Positions 12,705 through 26,100 of a DNA stretch of 64,000 nucleotides are shown here, one piece after another. Numbering within the stretch: position 1 is the first letter of the stretch; every line of letters begins with the position of its first letter. Under the pieces are notes generated by a model, which was not told the DNA's origin, ran no database searches, and was given only the letters and a program-made list of their open reading frames with translations. The stretch is from Vitis vinifera (Eukaryota > Streptophyta > Magnoliopsida > Vitales > Vitaceae). The stretch is from contig NC_081817.1 in assembly GCF_030704535.1 (NCBI RefSeq), positions 26,165,001 through 26,229,000 on the forward strand, given 5' to 3'. The position numbers were made by a program, and so were the translations under genes.

Positions 12705-13075
12705 AGTTTGTTTTATAATTGTTTTCGAAAATAGTTTACTATTCTTTAGAACTAAAAAAAATCACAAAACATATTTGATAACTAAAAAATAAAAAATAAT
12801 ATGTTTTCGGATAACATTTTTTAATTGTTTTTATTTATTTATGATAATTGTTTTAAAAAATAATTATAGACATATGAAGAACGATTAAAAATAAAGTATT
12901 ACATATAAAAGTTATTTTTAAAACATATTTAAAAATATAGAAAATACGTTAAAAATAGTTTAGGTTTCAAACTAATATTTATTTTACAAAATATCATAAA
13001 ATGATTTAAAAAAATTATTATCAAAATCTCTTTTTTAGAACCATTTTAAAAAAATAATTACTAAACAGAACCTTA
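12705..13075 (-). repeat. MITE-like repeat family A, inverted copy
   Basis: Reverse-complemented, this stretch follows the same word order as 13081-13464 and 45701-46070: a GTTTAGTAATTATTTT start, TTATGATATTTTGTAAAATA, a TTTTTAATC(G/A)TTC block and ATGTT.TC.GAAAACA. It is AT-rich, non-coding and about 370 bases long. It sits directly beside a second copy in the opposite orientation. Confidence 0.5.
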
Positions 13076-13080
13076 AGCCT

Positions 13081-13464
13081 AGTATGGTAACTGTTTTCAA
13101 AAACAATTCTAAAAAACATAATTTGAAAATAGTTTTGTAAAACTATTCTATGATGTTTTGTATAACAAAAATCTATTTTAGAACCTAAAATATTTTTTAA
13201 CATGTTTTTAATATATTTTAAAAATAATTTTTATATTTAATATTTTATTTTTAATCATCCTATACTTATATATTTATTTTCTATAACGGTAATAAGAAAA
13301 TAAATAAAAACAATATAAAATAACTAAAAGTTGTTATCTGAAAACACTTTATTTTATGTTCTTAAGAACAGAAAACAAAAAACAATTTTTGATTGTGAAA
13401 TGCATTTCTTGTTTTTTTGTTTTGAGAACAAAAAATTATTCTAAAAAATAGTTACCAAATATGC
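13081..13464 (+). repeat. MITE-like repeat family A, direct copy
   Basis: It begins TATGGTAACTGTTTTCAAAA and ends with the near-inverse AAAAAATAGTTACCAAATAT, so terminal inverted repeats of about 15-20 bases are visible. The interior matches 45701-46070 block by block. There is no coding capacity. Together with the inverted neighbour it makes a 750-base imperfect palindrome. Confidence 0.55.
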
Positions 13465-14040
13465 CTTATTCTCTGGACAAAAAAAAGTTTTCAAATGGGG
13501 CTTTGTTCATATTTTAACTAAAATGAATCATTTTAAAACCTACCCAAATAAATAAAGCGAATAAATAAAATAAATAGCAGGTTTCGGAGTATTGCTAACC
13601 CTCGCCTTAGTCGTCCCCAAAATGAGTGTTCTCTCAAGTGAAGAAATAGTGGGTTTCAAAAATGGCTGTGAAATGACGATAGTGGTATGTGTTTTTTGTT
13701 TTTGTTTTTGTTGCTTTCCTTTTCCTTCTGTCATCTTTTCTTCCTCCCTTTCACTTTTCTTTCACTTCTCCACCTAACTATTCCCATTCTGTTCCTCGTA
13801 CTCCATCTGCGGGTCATCATTTCCATTTTATTTATCTTATTAAAATTAAAAAATATTAAAAATTAGAAGGTCAATTGAAAATTAAATTAAATTAAATTTT
13901 AAAAATTAAATTTGATAAACAAAAACAATTAAAAGCTAAAAAAATTAACTATTAAATATTAGATTAAAAATTAAAAGCAAAGAATTGATGGCTTAAATTT
14001 GAAATTTAAAAATAAAAACTATATAAATAAATATCACATA
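13465..14040. other. Intergenic stretch, no gene seen
   Basis: Contains short C/T-rich sequence near 13690-13800 and A/T-rich sequence after 13850. Short opposing frames at 13540-13777 have no recognisable domain, and I take them as chance. Confidence 0.4.
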
Positions 14041-14043
14041 AAT

Positions 14044-16440
14044 AATGGAAATGATGAATACTTTCTCACTATTTCAATTATTTTAGACAAAAATATATCT
14101 TGGAATATCACGTAACTATAATACCCCTTTGAATCTTATTAGTAAATTTATAATGATTCATAAGTTCTATGACTCGAAAACATTTATATTTTGGTATGAA
14201 CAACTTTCTTATTTGAGATTCTCTATGATGTGTCGTATCATTAAAAAAATTCTCATGAAATTTTTTATCATAGACTTAATATTAGTTGAAACCAATGTTA
14301 ATACTATATTAGGTTTTGTCAACTTGATTCAAGGCTCCAAAACAGTAACTATTATGTTATCCAGTGGAACTAAATTTCACATCATTGATGCTCTATATTC
14401 TATCCAATTTAATATACAACTATTTAGTTTCAAAGATCTTAAATAGATATCATACTGAAACTATAAATAATGGAAATGATGAATACTTTCTCACTACTTC
14501 AATTATTTTAGACAAAAGTATATTTTGGAATATCACGTAACTATCATACCATTTGAATCTTATATGGTAACTTCATTTATATTTTGGCATGAACAACTTT
14601 GTCATTTGAGATTCTCTATGATGTATCGTATCATTAAAAAAGTTCTCTTAGGCATCCTTTAAAGAACTAGAAGATCCTATTGTTCAATTATTACAATTAT
14701 GTTTACCTATTTCTAAGAAAACTACATACTAAACCATTTTTTATCAAGATTGTATTTGAATCCCTAACCTTTCAATAGCATATTCAAGGGGACATTTGCA
14801 AGTCTATTCACCCATTTATTAGCCCATTTCTTTCTTTTATAGTTTGAATTGATGCCTTAACAAGGTGGTCTCATATTTATCTTCTTTTGACTTGTAACAT
14901 GTCTTTGTTAGGTTATTTGCTCAAATAATCCAACTCAAATTAAATATGTCAATTGGTATAGATGTTGAGCATCCTATTGCTCATACGAATATTCAGTGCC
15001 AATTACTTAAATCTCTTAATTATCAAGTATATGTAGTTGAATGCCCAATCACTCCTCTTGTGTTACATAGTTACCTCTTTCTACTTAGGGACATGTTATT
15101 CTCTATGCTATAACTTTAATTTGCATCTAATGACCCACAACTAATCTTGAGTTTTCATGTTTACAGCTTGCGCATTCGAGAAAGATATTGGTCAAAATAA
15201 TGCTATTATTGATTTTTTTTTTCTTTCAAGTGGCTATTAATATCATAGAAAATGATAACGGGTCAAAAACCACAAACTATTGACAATTACTCAAAATAGA
15301 AATGATTAACCAAAATGGAAAGAAACAATTCAAATAATGTTAAATACATTAGTAGAACAAAAAGTATTTAGACCTATAATCCAAATATCTATAAACATAA
15401 AGTCTATTAGTTATAAATGAGTCTTTGTATGAAAATGTAATGAAAATTATAACATCAAAAGATATAAAATATGATTTGCTAATCAAGGTTGTTCACAAAG
15501 AACTAGTATAAACTACACAAAAATATGTTCCCCTATTATAAACAAAATCACATTTCAATATTTGATAATTCCAGTAGTCTCGAAAATATTGGATACGTTT
15601 CTCATGGATGTTGTTGAAGTTGATTTATATATATCCATACACTACAACATATATATGAAAATCCCTAAATGATTCAAAATTCCTACAACAACCAATTCAA
15701 AACCTTGTAAGATATACTCAATCAAAGAACAATGATCATTCTATGAATTAAAGCAATCCAACCGCAAGGGGTATAATGGTCAAAGCAAGATGTATCCATT
15801 AAAAAAAAATGATATATGAATAATTCAATTTGCATGTGTTTTTATCAAACAATCAAAAACTGACTTTTTATAATTGTAGTGCGCAAATAATTTGAACCTT
15901 GAGAACTTACAAAAACAACTGCTTATTTAAAGAATGAATTTGAAATAAAATATTTTGAAAAATAAAATATTTCTTAGCTTGTAAATCAAGCATTTTTTGA
16001 ATGAATTATTACTCCATCAATCGACATATATAAAGAAAGTTATGAAACACTTTCATATGAATAAATCACATTCATTTAACTCCTTTATGATTATTGTTCA
16101 CTTGTAGTAAGCAAGTTTTGTTCTAAGAAGAAAATGAAGAATTATTACTTTGTCCAAAATTTCCATATTTCAATGCAATTAATATGTTGATATATCTTGA
16201 AAATTATAAACGAATAAACACAAAATTTTATGTTAATTTGCTACCATTCTACTTCAACTTAAAGACATTAGAAGAAAATCAAACATATACTACGACATTT
16301 TCATGGAACAATTAACATGAGTTTATTTTATTTAAAAGAATCAAAATTGTGATTGCTTGAATATATGTGCAGAATTATTCACAAAGGCCCTATCTATTGC
16401 AACATGGGAGAAACTCATATATAATATCATAATGTAATGA
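14044..16440 (+). pseudogene. Decayed Copia polyprotein relic (integrase to RNase H)
   Basis: Broken plus-strand frames recall a TNT1-like Copia polyprotein in the right order. They are SSGTKFHIIDALYS at about 14359-14400, then FWYEQLSYLRFSMM (integrase zinc-finger region) near 14190, QGDI...SIHPFISPF near 14790 and IGIDVEHPIAH near 14955 (integrase core). Reverse transcriptase traces follow (LMDVVEVDLY, NIYMKIPK at about 15606-15670; CVFIKQSKTDF near 15835), with AELFTKAL...WEKLIYNI (RNase H end) near 16370-16420. Many stops and frameshifts make it non-functional. The 14044-14655 part is internally duplicated. It covers part of one element; matching LTRs were not delimited. Confidence 0.7.
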
Positions 16441-17510
16441 TTCAAAGACTTCTAAACTAAATTACTAAAAAGAGTATAATCATGTGTGCATGAGGGGGTT
16501 ACAAATAAAGATGTAACTTCACTACACAATAATTCAAAGTTTTGTCCTTACCATTTTTATTAACAAAGTTTTTAATGAGGTAGTCTTAAACGGTCCAAAA
16601 ATATCGAAAGAATATGATACTATTTTCCTAAACTAATGTTTTTCCCATATGGCCCTTTTTAGTAATTGATCATCATGGTGCATTAAAATTGTAATTGGAG
16701 TTAGTAGAAGATAACAAAATCATCTATGTGGAAATTTAAATTATTTGCAAAGTGATTTAATATAATTTATTACCCTTATGACTTATTTTTCTTCTCAAAA
16801 AAATATTTAAAGAAGATTTTTAAAATCATTTTTAAAAAGTTTTTTTTTTTTTTGCCCTCTTTTTCAAAATCACTATCAATTTATTTATTTATTTTACTTA
16901 AAAAATCAAATATAAAAAAGAAAAGAAATTAAAGTGAATTTTTGAGAGACATAAAATCAAATTCAATTATTAAATTGGTCTACTTTTCATTTACCTTATT
17001 GAAAAGCACTAAAACACATACAAGGACTAAACAATTCAAATTGACAACTTGTTACCTAATGATGAATCTTTGCAAAATATTTTTGTTGTTATTTGAACAA
17101 ACCCTAAAAGAGTGGACAGATATATGTAGTGACAAATCCAATGGTCCTTGCTATTAGTAATATTTGATTAGGAAATCTTGGAGGAGATAACAAAGCCGCT
17201 TTAATTAAAAAAAAAGTGCTTTGGACTTGGTAAAAGCTAAGAAAAGCAGTTGTACATTTAATACGTCCAAGAACGCAAGCAATCTTTTGATATTGCATCT
17301 ATAAAATTAAACATATAGCATGTGCCATGTGATATTTTCGTTTTAATTATTCCAACCAATCATTTGAGGAACCAAAGCTTAAGATTCTTCTCCATTTTTT
17401 TTAACTACTTTGAGGGAAAATGAAAAATGAACATTTTTTTTTTCAAATTTATTTCTCCTATTTACTTTATTATAAAATTTTAAATGTTATTTTTATTTTA
17501 TTTTCTTTAA
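16441..17510. other. Copia-flank-like then AT-rich sequence, no gene seen
   Basis: Positions 16540-16660 (AACAAAGTTTTTAATGAGG ... ATCGAAAGAATATGAT) resemble the LTR words at 9015-9040 and 9995-10030, so the downstream LTR of the 14-16.4 kb relic may begin here. The rest, including a 71-codon frame at 16942-17157, shows no recognisable protein. Confidence 0.4.
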
Positions 17511-17825
17511 GGTTATGATTGGTTTTTGGAAAGTACGAGGGAAAGAAAATAGATTAAAAAAGTGAAAGAAAAAAAAAAGTGAAGGAAAATAAAAAAATAA
17601 AATCAAAATTAATAAATTATTATTATATATTTCTTTGAATTTATTCTACTTATTTTCCTCCATGATATAAAGATTATATAATTTTAAAATGTATAAATTT
17701 TTAATTAATTTTAATTATATTTAATTTTCTTTCATATTTTTTTATAGTGAAATCAAATATGAGAAAATAATTTTTTTAACATTTTTTTTCTTTCTTCAAT
17801 ACTTTCCGGAATCAAACATAACATA
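17511..17825 (+). repeat. MITE-like repeat family C, copy 1
   Basis: Starts GGTTATGATTGGTTTTTGGA and ends CTTTCCGGAATCAAACATAAC, so the termini are inverted relatives of each other. The interior is A/T-rich with no coding capacity. Relatives lie at 17827-18060, about 53570-53850, 53990-54222 and 54345-54601. Confidence 0.5.
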
Positions 17826-17826
17826 A

Positions 17827-18060
17827 GGTTATGTTTGGTTTTCAAAAAGTTTGAAGGAAAATGTGACGGAAATAAAATAAAGAAAAATAAAAATAAATTT
17901 AAACTCAAATAAACTATTTTTTTATAATAATCTATTCATTTACTAATTTTAATTATATTTTACTTTATTTAATATTTTTATGGTAAAACAAAATATGAAA
18001 AAAAAATCATTTTTCTTAATATATATATATATTTTCTTAATACTTTTCAGACATATTGTA
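17827..18060 (+). repeat. MITE-like repeat family C, copy 2
   Basis: It follows copy 1 with almost no gap, starting GGTTATGTTTGGTTTTCAAA and ending near TTAATACTTTTCAGACAT. Interior words (TTAATTATATTT, AACAAAATATGA) recur in the other copies. Confidence 0.45.
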
Positions 18061-20034
18061 ACATTTTTCAAATTGGATTTCTTTCTAAATTTTTGTGTCT
18101 ATATTTCTCATTATCCAAATAGAGTCAAAGGTTGCATAGTTTTTTTTTTTTTTTTTCATTAAAAAAATAATAGTTTTAAAAAAATTGAGGCTCAAATTTC
18201 AAAAAATTTAAAATTAAGATAAACATATATAGAAATTTTTATTTTTAGTTTTTAAAATTAGAGAGTGGATTCAAATGGATAGAAATGATTTGCATATTTT
18301 ATCTTTTTATCAAAAATTAAAATAAACAAAACACTAAAATTTAATGGTTGCTCTCTTGGAAATGAAACTTAATTAATGATATCTAATGTCAAGAATATTT
18401 CTTCAAATAATTTCTTGGAATAATTGAGCTAGACGAATGAGATCCTCAAATGAGATTTTTATCCACCTTAAAATAGGTAAAATTCAATACTTTGATATTA
18501 TAGATGAAAAGAGCTTTTTAAGAAAGCGTTTTTAAAAATGGAAATAATGAAATCCCACATCATATTTGGATTATTTTCTTTTTTTTCAAAATATCCAATT
18601 CTTAAATGTAAAAAAAAAAAAATCATTAATATTTTCTAAAAATAATTATTTTTATAAAATATTGAAAAAAATAATAATAATTTAAAAACATGGTCTCATT
18701 GTTATATTTATGTATTTAACTTTTTATCCACCTTAAAATAGGCAAAAAAAAAAAATCAAAACTTTAATATTGAAAATGGAAAGAGTTTTTTAAGATTTTT
18801 TTTTTATAAATGGAAATAATTAACATAGAGGATCTCACATCTTATTAAGATGATTTTCTTTTATCAAAATATCCCATCCTTAAATGTAAAAATAAAAATA
18901 AAATTCATGGGATATTTTTCAAAATAAATTTAAAAAAAAAACATGTTACATGTTATTCCATATATATATATATATTGGATGTTGTCACCTTGACTTTTTA
19001 TCTCTGTAAATAATTCAAAATAAATGGTGTTGTTTATTTTTTATTAAATAAAAAAAATCAAAATATTTAATTTTTTTATTCAACTAAAAATAATATATTA
19101 ATATAAAATTAAAAATAGAAGTATACCCTTCAAGTCAATCTATCTATATGGTTGCTCACATGGCTCGAAGAGTACTTGATCAAATTCTTGAATGTTCCTA
19201 TCAAGAAACAATTACGAGACTTGAACATGAGTCTCCTCAAACATGTTATCCCATTTTTAAATTAATTTAATGGGTTTGAACGAAGAACGTTTATTCATTA
19301 TTAAAACTACCGTCAACGATGATACTACATGAAAAAAATTGAAACCTCGAGCTCAAGGACATTTGAGGACATAGTTATCCGATAAAAATATCTAATTCTT
19401 ATATAATTATTGTATTAAAAGATAAAATTTTATATGAAAAACATGTGGTAGAAAACTCCAACATGTTTTTTATGGATATGTAAAAAGAAATTCATAAATA
19501 TTATGTGTCATAATATGTATAGTTGTGGAGGAGTACGCCATATTGGACCTATCGATAACAAGTCCAATTTAGTTATATCGATTAATATCATGTTACTTTT
19601 AATTGAATGAAAAAAATTAAAATATTAGTTTAATTGAAAAGAGAAATATTTTGGTTTTTTTTTTTAACTCTGGCCAGAAAAACAAAGACAAATTATTACA
19701 AAATTATTTTAAATAAAAAAGGGTTGATGAATTTTTTTTTTTAAAAAAAGAAATTATCATTATTTTAGAAAAAAAAATATGAGCTAGATTTTTATCATTA
19801 ATTGTGAAGTAAATGCCAATAAAAAGTTGTACCCATAGCACTGACACACCTGTCACCACCAGTTACACCCTTGAATTAAAAAATTAAAATACTGCCCCAA
19901 ATTCTTATTTGGACACACATTTATTTGTCCAAAACGCTGTCTATAATTTATTTATTTATTTATTTTTGTTGTTTTAGTAATTTTAAATTTCTATTTTTGT
20001 TTCACTTCCAAACCTGAGCGCCTCTTCAGTTTCT
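18061..20034. other. AT-rich upstream region of the KOB1-like gene
   Basis: Only A/T-rich sequence is visible. A loose local duplication is seen: TTTTTATCCACCTTAAAATAGG at about 18457 and again near 18721, each followed by a similar 150-base stretch. No coding frame is supported. Confidence 0.45.
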
Positions 20035-20039
20035 GTGTG

Positions 20040-20046
20040 TATAAAG
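20040..20046 (+). promoter_or_regulatory. Candidate TATA box of the KOB1-like gene
   Basis: TATAAAG lies about 110 bases before the start ATG and is followed by a C/T-rich leader (20050-20140) typical of plant 5' UTRs. A start near 20070 would leave a leader of about 80 bases. An ATG at 20081 in the same frame would extend the protein, but the MAGLHASL start at 20153 is preferred because the C/T-rich stretch looks untranslated. Confidence 0.35.
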
Positions 20047-20152
20047 TCTTCTTCTCATTTCTCTCTCTTTCTCAATCTCTGTGTGTGTCTCTCTGTTTTT
20101 CACTTTCTCCGTTTCTCTCTCCCGGTGTTTCTCCGTTTCCGTAAGGCTCGCA

Positions 20153-23100
20153 ATGGCTGGTCTCCACGCCTCTCTCAGAGGCTCTTCATCCTCTTCGTCT
20201 CAGTCGTTCTCCTCCAAGCTTCTGCTTCTTCTCACTCTTCTGCCTCTGACTCTCGCCGCTTTTGCTTTCGTGCTTCAGTGGCGAGGTGGGGTCACCGATC
20301 CGGCCACGAGATGGTCGCCGGAGGCCCACAAGTTTCCGGGCATGGACAGCTCGCCACCGACCACCATCGGCCACTCCTCGGCCTCCGATTGCGTCCTTCT
20401 GAGCCGTGGATCGTCTCCCTCGTTCCCATACTACCGTGACTGGAAGTTCGATGTCGGGTCCGATCTGAGACCTAAGGTTCGGTTCTGGACTGGAATTTTT
20501 GTTTTTGGTGGTAATTGTTTTTGGGGTTTTCTAATTTTGGTTGATTTTTGGTGGGTGTTGCTGGATTTGGTGATTTAAGGTGTTTCAGAAGTTGAATTAG
20601 TAATTATACTCTGTTTTACTTTTGGGAAAACTGAGGAAAATGAAAGAAATTGAGGTTTATGTAGTGTTTTTTTTTATATGTATAAATTTTCTGGGAATAT
20701 GTTCTACTGATTTTGGTGGGTATGCCTAGCGGCGATTTTAGATATTTCCGTGTGTTGAATTATTTCCATCTTGATGAACTTATTGTTGTTTGATTCCCAT
20801 TTTGATGTGATTCTGTTTCTGCTTTTTCCATTTTTATTTTTATTTTTGTATGGTTATTGCTTGATTCGGCGATTTTAGTCATTTCAGAAGTTCAACTAAT
20901 AATATTCTCTTAGGTTGCTGAGAAATTTTTTTCTTTTGGGCATTGCTTGATTTGATGTTTGGATGTTGCCTGATTTGGTGACTCAATTTCAAGCTATTGA
21001 TTCTGATTTGTTCTTGGAATCATGATGCACTTTTCTGGGTTATTTATTTGGTAATTTAGGATAGAATTCATTTTTCTAATCAATATATATATTGATAAAT
21101 AAGAGAATATATTAGAAGTGTCAAAAGAACTATCGTACAAAAAACAAAATTTTTAATCAATAATTTCATACCTATGTTTGCTTAAAAATAATCCTTACAT
21201 CCTCTTTTTTGGTTTGTTGGAGGGTGGGGCTGTGTTTTGTGGTTGGGCTGGGTTCATTGCATGCTAAGCCTCTTCAACATAATTTGTACTTGGAAACCAA
21301 ACATGTCAAGGAATGAAATAATTGATCTGGTAGTGACCTAAAAAGGTGCTAAAGTGTAATAGTGGGTTACATCGATGGGTAATGTGGCAATGGAGATTTT
21401 ACTGAAGAACAGATAAATTAGGAGATGATGGACATGGGGGGATTATCTATTCAAACACAGAGAAACTTTTAGTTCTATCTTTAATTTTAAGTTCAATATC
21501 ATTGCTCATCCTATAATGAATCCATGATGATACTGCCTAATGCACCTCACTCCACTAAGTTTTGCATTAAAAATTGGAGAAAAGCACAGTCAATAAAATT
21601 GAGTCTAACACTTGAGCCCAGTAAATGAAATAAGTTCATACCTGTTGGTCTTTTCTTCGTGTTGCATTGTTTTGCTTTTTTGTGGGGAACTTTGCCACAC
21701 CCTTGGTGCTATTTCCAAGAATCAAATATGTCAACACTATGAACAATTGATTCTAGGGAACGGCCAAAACATTGAGTATATTGAACTTACTCAAATGAAC
21801 AAGCCTTGAATCTCCGTTACATTGGATCATTGCTGAGTCTCTTTCAGCTTTTTCTAGGGCCATATCATCTCTTACATCATAACCCACCTTCTCTTTGTCA
21901 TACCTCTACCTCTCTTTGCATTCCTCCTCGCTGGTCCATTAGCTAATTTTTCTGGTGAAGGACTAAGCCATCTTAGTCCTTATATGATTGTTCATCACCC
22001 TGTCCTCATTGGCAGGTCGTCTATATCTCATGAATGATTTCAGTTCTCACCCCATTTTTTCATTTAATAACATTCACACTTGGCCAAAGTTATTGGCGCT
22101 GTTTTTTTCTTCTTTGCGTTCTTTACAATGAAGCTTGGCTGGATTTGATGGTATGGAGTTTGGGTTTGATCTTCTATGTTACAGTAGTGACACTTGGATT
22201 TGTAAAAAAATTGGAGAAAATTATACAGAAACATCAACAAGTATAATATGAGCAGTTCACTTGGTTTACCATCATGGGCTACTTTTGCAGTTCATCTAGA
22301 AAGAAATTACTAGTTAATGGCGAAATTATTAATAAAAGAAGTCTACCATTGTACTGCCTAGTAAACAATCACACTGATGATGACACTATCTGAGTCCTGC
22401 CTAATCTGCATTAGTGTTTAGATTTATCCCAAAACTTGGAGAGAAGCTCTGCTTGGAAAATTTAAGTTGGATGCTGCTCTAAATTTCTGTTCTCTACTTT
22501 TAAATAGTAATGTGAAAAACATGATTTACCTTTTAGATCATAAAACAAAAGTATTTGGAAGAAGGATTTTCATTGTTTAGGCAAGGAGCCCTGCGTTAAT
22601 TAGATTTATACAGCTTATACTCAATAATGATCATATAACCTTGTGCAAGTTCATTTCTTAATATGCAGATATGTATTACGACTAGTACATCAGCTGGTTT
22701 AGAACAGATTCTACCATGGATGTTTTATCACAAGGTTATTGGGGTTTCGACCTTTTTTCTTTTTGTGGAAGGAAAGGCTGCATCTCCTAATGTATCCAAA
22801 GTCCTGGAATCTATTCCTGTGAGTTGGCATCCTTTGTTCTCACTGTTTTTGTTTGTCAGAGAGAAATTTCTTTTCTTATTCTATTTTTATTTTTATTTTT
22901 ATTTTAAATTGTGATATTCCACTAGATGCTTAATGGTCTGAATTCCCACGAGCTTGAGTTTTATGTTCCTTTTTCAGGGAGTAAAAGTAATATTTAGAAC
23001 AAAAGAGCTAGAGGAGCAACAGGCTAAAAGGTTGGTTAATCTTACCACTATAATGGGTGGAAAATACGTGCTTAATTTTGAACTTAGAATGAATTCTTTC

Positions 23101-26100
23101 TTTTCCCCTGCCCAATTGTTTCTCTGGCTCTTAGTTTTACTGGCAGTTTTGGGGCCAGTTGGACAAAAGAGATAAATGTAGTAAAATACTCTTCTTCATA
23201 TGAAAGTTCCCTGCACTTTGTTGTGATTATCTTTTTCTGCTTACTTTTGTGGAATATGTTTCATTAACTTTGTTTTCTAGACATTTCATAATTCATACAA
23301 TTGACTTATTTGCATAGTTGATTGATAAAACCTTTTTTTTTTTTTTTCAACATGTTATCTTCTTGAACTGTAAAAATTTTGCAGAGATTTTTGTTTACTT
23401 AATTTTTGTTTGGCTTACCTTTCTTCTATGTTCATTAATTTGTTTTCCAGATGTTCCAAACATTTGACTTGTTGCACGTTAGATTGTCATTCTGACTATT
23501 TTTTTAAGCATATTATCATTTTGAACTGCAAAAATTTTACAGAGCCTTCTGTTTACTTATTAATCGTGATTTTTGTATTTTGTGCTGTGGAATTTTCAGC
23601 CGTATCTGGAATGAGACATGGTTATCAAGTTTCTTTTACAAACCATGCAATTATGAGCTATTTGTGAAGCAGTCTCTTAATATGGAGATGGCTATTGTCA
23701 TGGCAAGGGTATGAAAGAATCTATTCTTATACCATCCCTTCATTATTCTTAGTTAACAATTAATAAGCTTTGATCATGTTTTGACCAAAGACTTCTCTCC
23801 TGTTTTAAAATATTAGAATGCAGGCATGGACTGGATTCTTCATCTTGACACGGATGAGTTAATGCATCCGGCTGGTGCTACTGAGTATTCTTTGAGGCAG
23901 TTGCTGCATGATGTGCCTGGAAATGTGGATATGGTTATATTTCCTAATTATGTGAGTAACACAATTTAGCTTTGCCAGATTTTCCTCCATTTGTATATAG
24001 TGATGATATTATTTGATAAATTATAAAAAATGGTTAATCACCTCAATGTATTATCCTTTGATTCCTTTCTGTACCATTTCATTGTTTCTCACCACTTATG
24101 GTAGTGATCTATATTGAAAATGATGGCTATTTTTTCTTGTTCTTCAGGAGAGCAGTATTGAACGGGATGATATCAAAGAACCTTTCAGTGAGGTAGGGTA
24201 TCCATCACTGTTCATCCCCTATACTTGTGTGTCTTAGTTCTCTTTCAATTGATTCAATTGTCAAAATTAAATCTTCCACAAATTTGATGATGATGATGAT
24301 TCTTTTAAGACCTTAAATATCATATATCTCATATCAATATGGGTTTGTTTAAGGCATTAGACTTGGTATTTTTTACTATAATTACTTTGATAGAGAAGAC
24401 TGGATGAATATTTTCATGTTAGCCATCAATGCAGCAAAATAGTAAATTTGTGATATTGCAACATCTCACACTGTTTAAGCAGGAATAATTGTCTTGGTTA
24501 CTTGAGGTTCATACACATGTTTTTATGACCTGTATATTTCTTTGATGAGATAACTGTATGCCTGACTTAATGGATCAATTAGCTGCACTTCCCTAGTCTG
24601 GTTGGGTTTAAAACTGTGAGATAGTTTGTCCCTTGGTCTTGTTTACATTAGGATACAATTACATTACGATCACTCCATATAGAATTTTTTTAACTCTTTT
24701 CTATCTAGTATATTGACACTGAGGTCTCAAACTTCAGTCTTGTATCACTAGTTCCTTGGGTGGGCTACATTTGTAGTGGAGTCAGTGGGCAAAGCTTTTC
24801 TCTACAAGTTTCCCAGCATAAGAAATTCAGTGTGCATCATAAATATTTGGTTAAAGGTGGTAATATTTAAGTTTTTTGCGTTTTTATTTTAACTTATCCA
24901 ACCTATAATCACGATAGTCTTATCCCATCATATAATCATATTATCCCAAAATATTAAAATAAATTTACATGTACTGCAAAAATACCCCCAATTAGATTTA
25001 GTTTTCCCCAATTAGTTGCTGTCAGAATGCCAAGAATTTGAAAATGTGTCATATTTCAATATCCCACTGTAGCCAAGCAAAATCCATGTGTCAAAACATG
25101 GAGCCAAATTTAGATGCACCTGAGTTTTTCACTTGTATAGTTCCAACTAAATGTTCAAGTTCTAACTCAACTTGCAAAACCTCCTTCTGAAACTTCTGTG
25201 CAACTTTGAATTCTCAAACTCTATTTGGTCATTTCCATCCATTTTTAATACATAGAAAAGCCTGCTCGTGAATAGCTTCATTCCAGGTGACTGAAAAAAA
25301 TAAAGTTAAAAGTTTAGATTGAGAAGGTTTGTAATGTCTTCCTTCCTTCTTATCTTTGCTTAGTTTCATTTTATTGTGAGGTTAGAGATGAACATTGTCT
25401 TTTATTTAAATATTGGGAAAACAATGCCATATGAAATACCAACATGCATTTACTCATGTAAATTATTTATTGAAATTTGTGTTATGTTCTGTTCAAAAAA
25501 GAAATGCACCCACCAGTATGTTTTTTTTTGGTTTTATAACTCAAAGCTGATAATAGCAAAATTGACATGTCTCACTTCAGTGTATAATTTTTCTAGGTTT
25601 TGAAAATGTAAAGGTTTTGTCTAAATCTTATTCCAGTAAACGTGTTAACTTTTCTGTTTATGAAAAAAAAATTGTATTAGCTTATGTGGCTTCAGAGTTT
25701 TATCCTTTATTAAAATTTAGGAATGAGAAAAGTGCTAGGAGTTTAAATTGTCATTTAGGAAAATGCCAAAATTTTGTTATTTAGAAACATGCCAAATTTT
25801 TGTCATTGGATTTGCTTTTCTTGGAGAATTCGTAAATCTTATTCAACATATGTCTTGTTCTTGGCTCATTTAGGAAAATGCCAAATTTTTGTTATTTAGA
25901 AACGTGCCAAATTTTTTTCATTGGATTTGCTTTTCTTGGAGAATTTGTAAATGTTATTCAACATATGTTTTGTTCCTGTCTCATAGGTGTCAATGTTCAA
26001 GAAGAACTATGACCATCTTCCAAAGGATACATATTTTGGCATGTACAAAGAATCAACTCGCGGTAATCCAAACTACTTTTTGACTTATGGAAATGGCAAA

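Noticed and set aside
14129..14446. 105-codon frame as a real small gene
   Set aside because: Its content is Copia polyprotein debris with neighbours in other frames, so it is part of a dead element.
15640..15660. CACTA-type terminus (CACTACAAC) for the En/Spm-like gene
   Set aside because: It is 39 kb away inside Copia reverse-transcriptase debris and has no matching partner.
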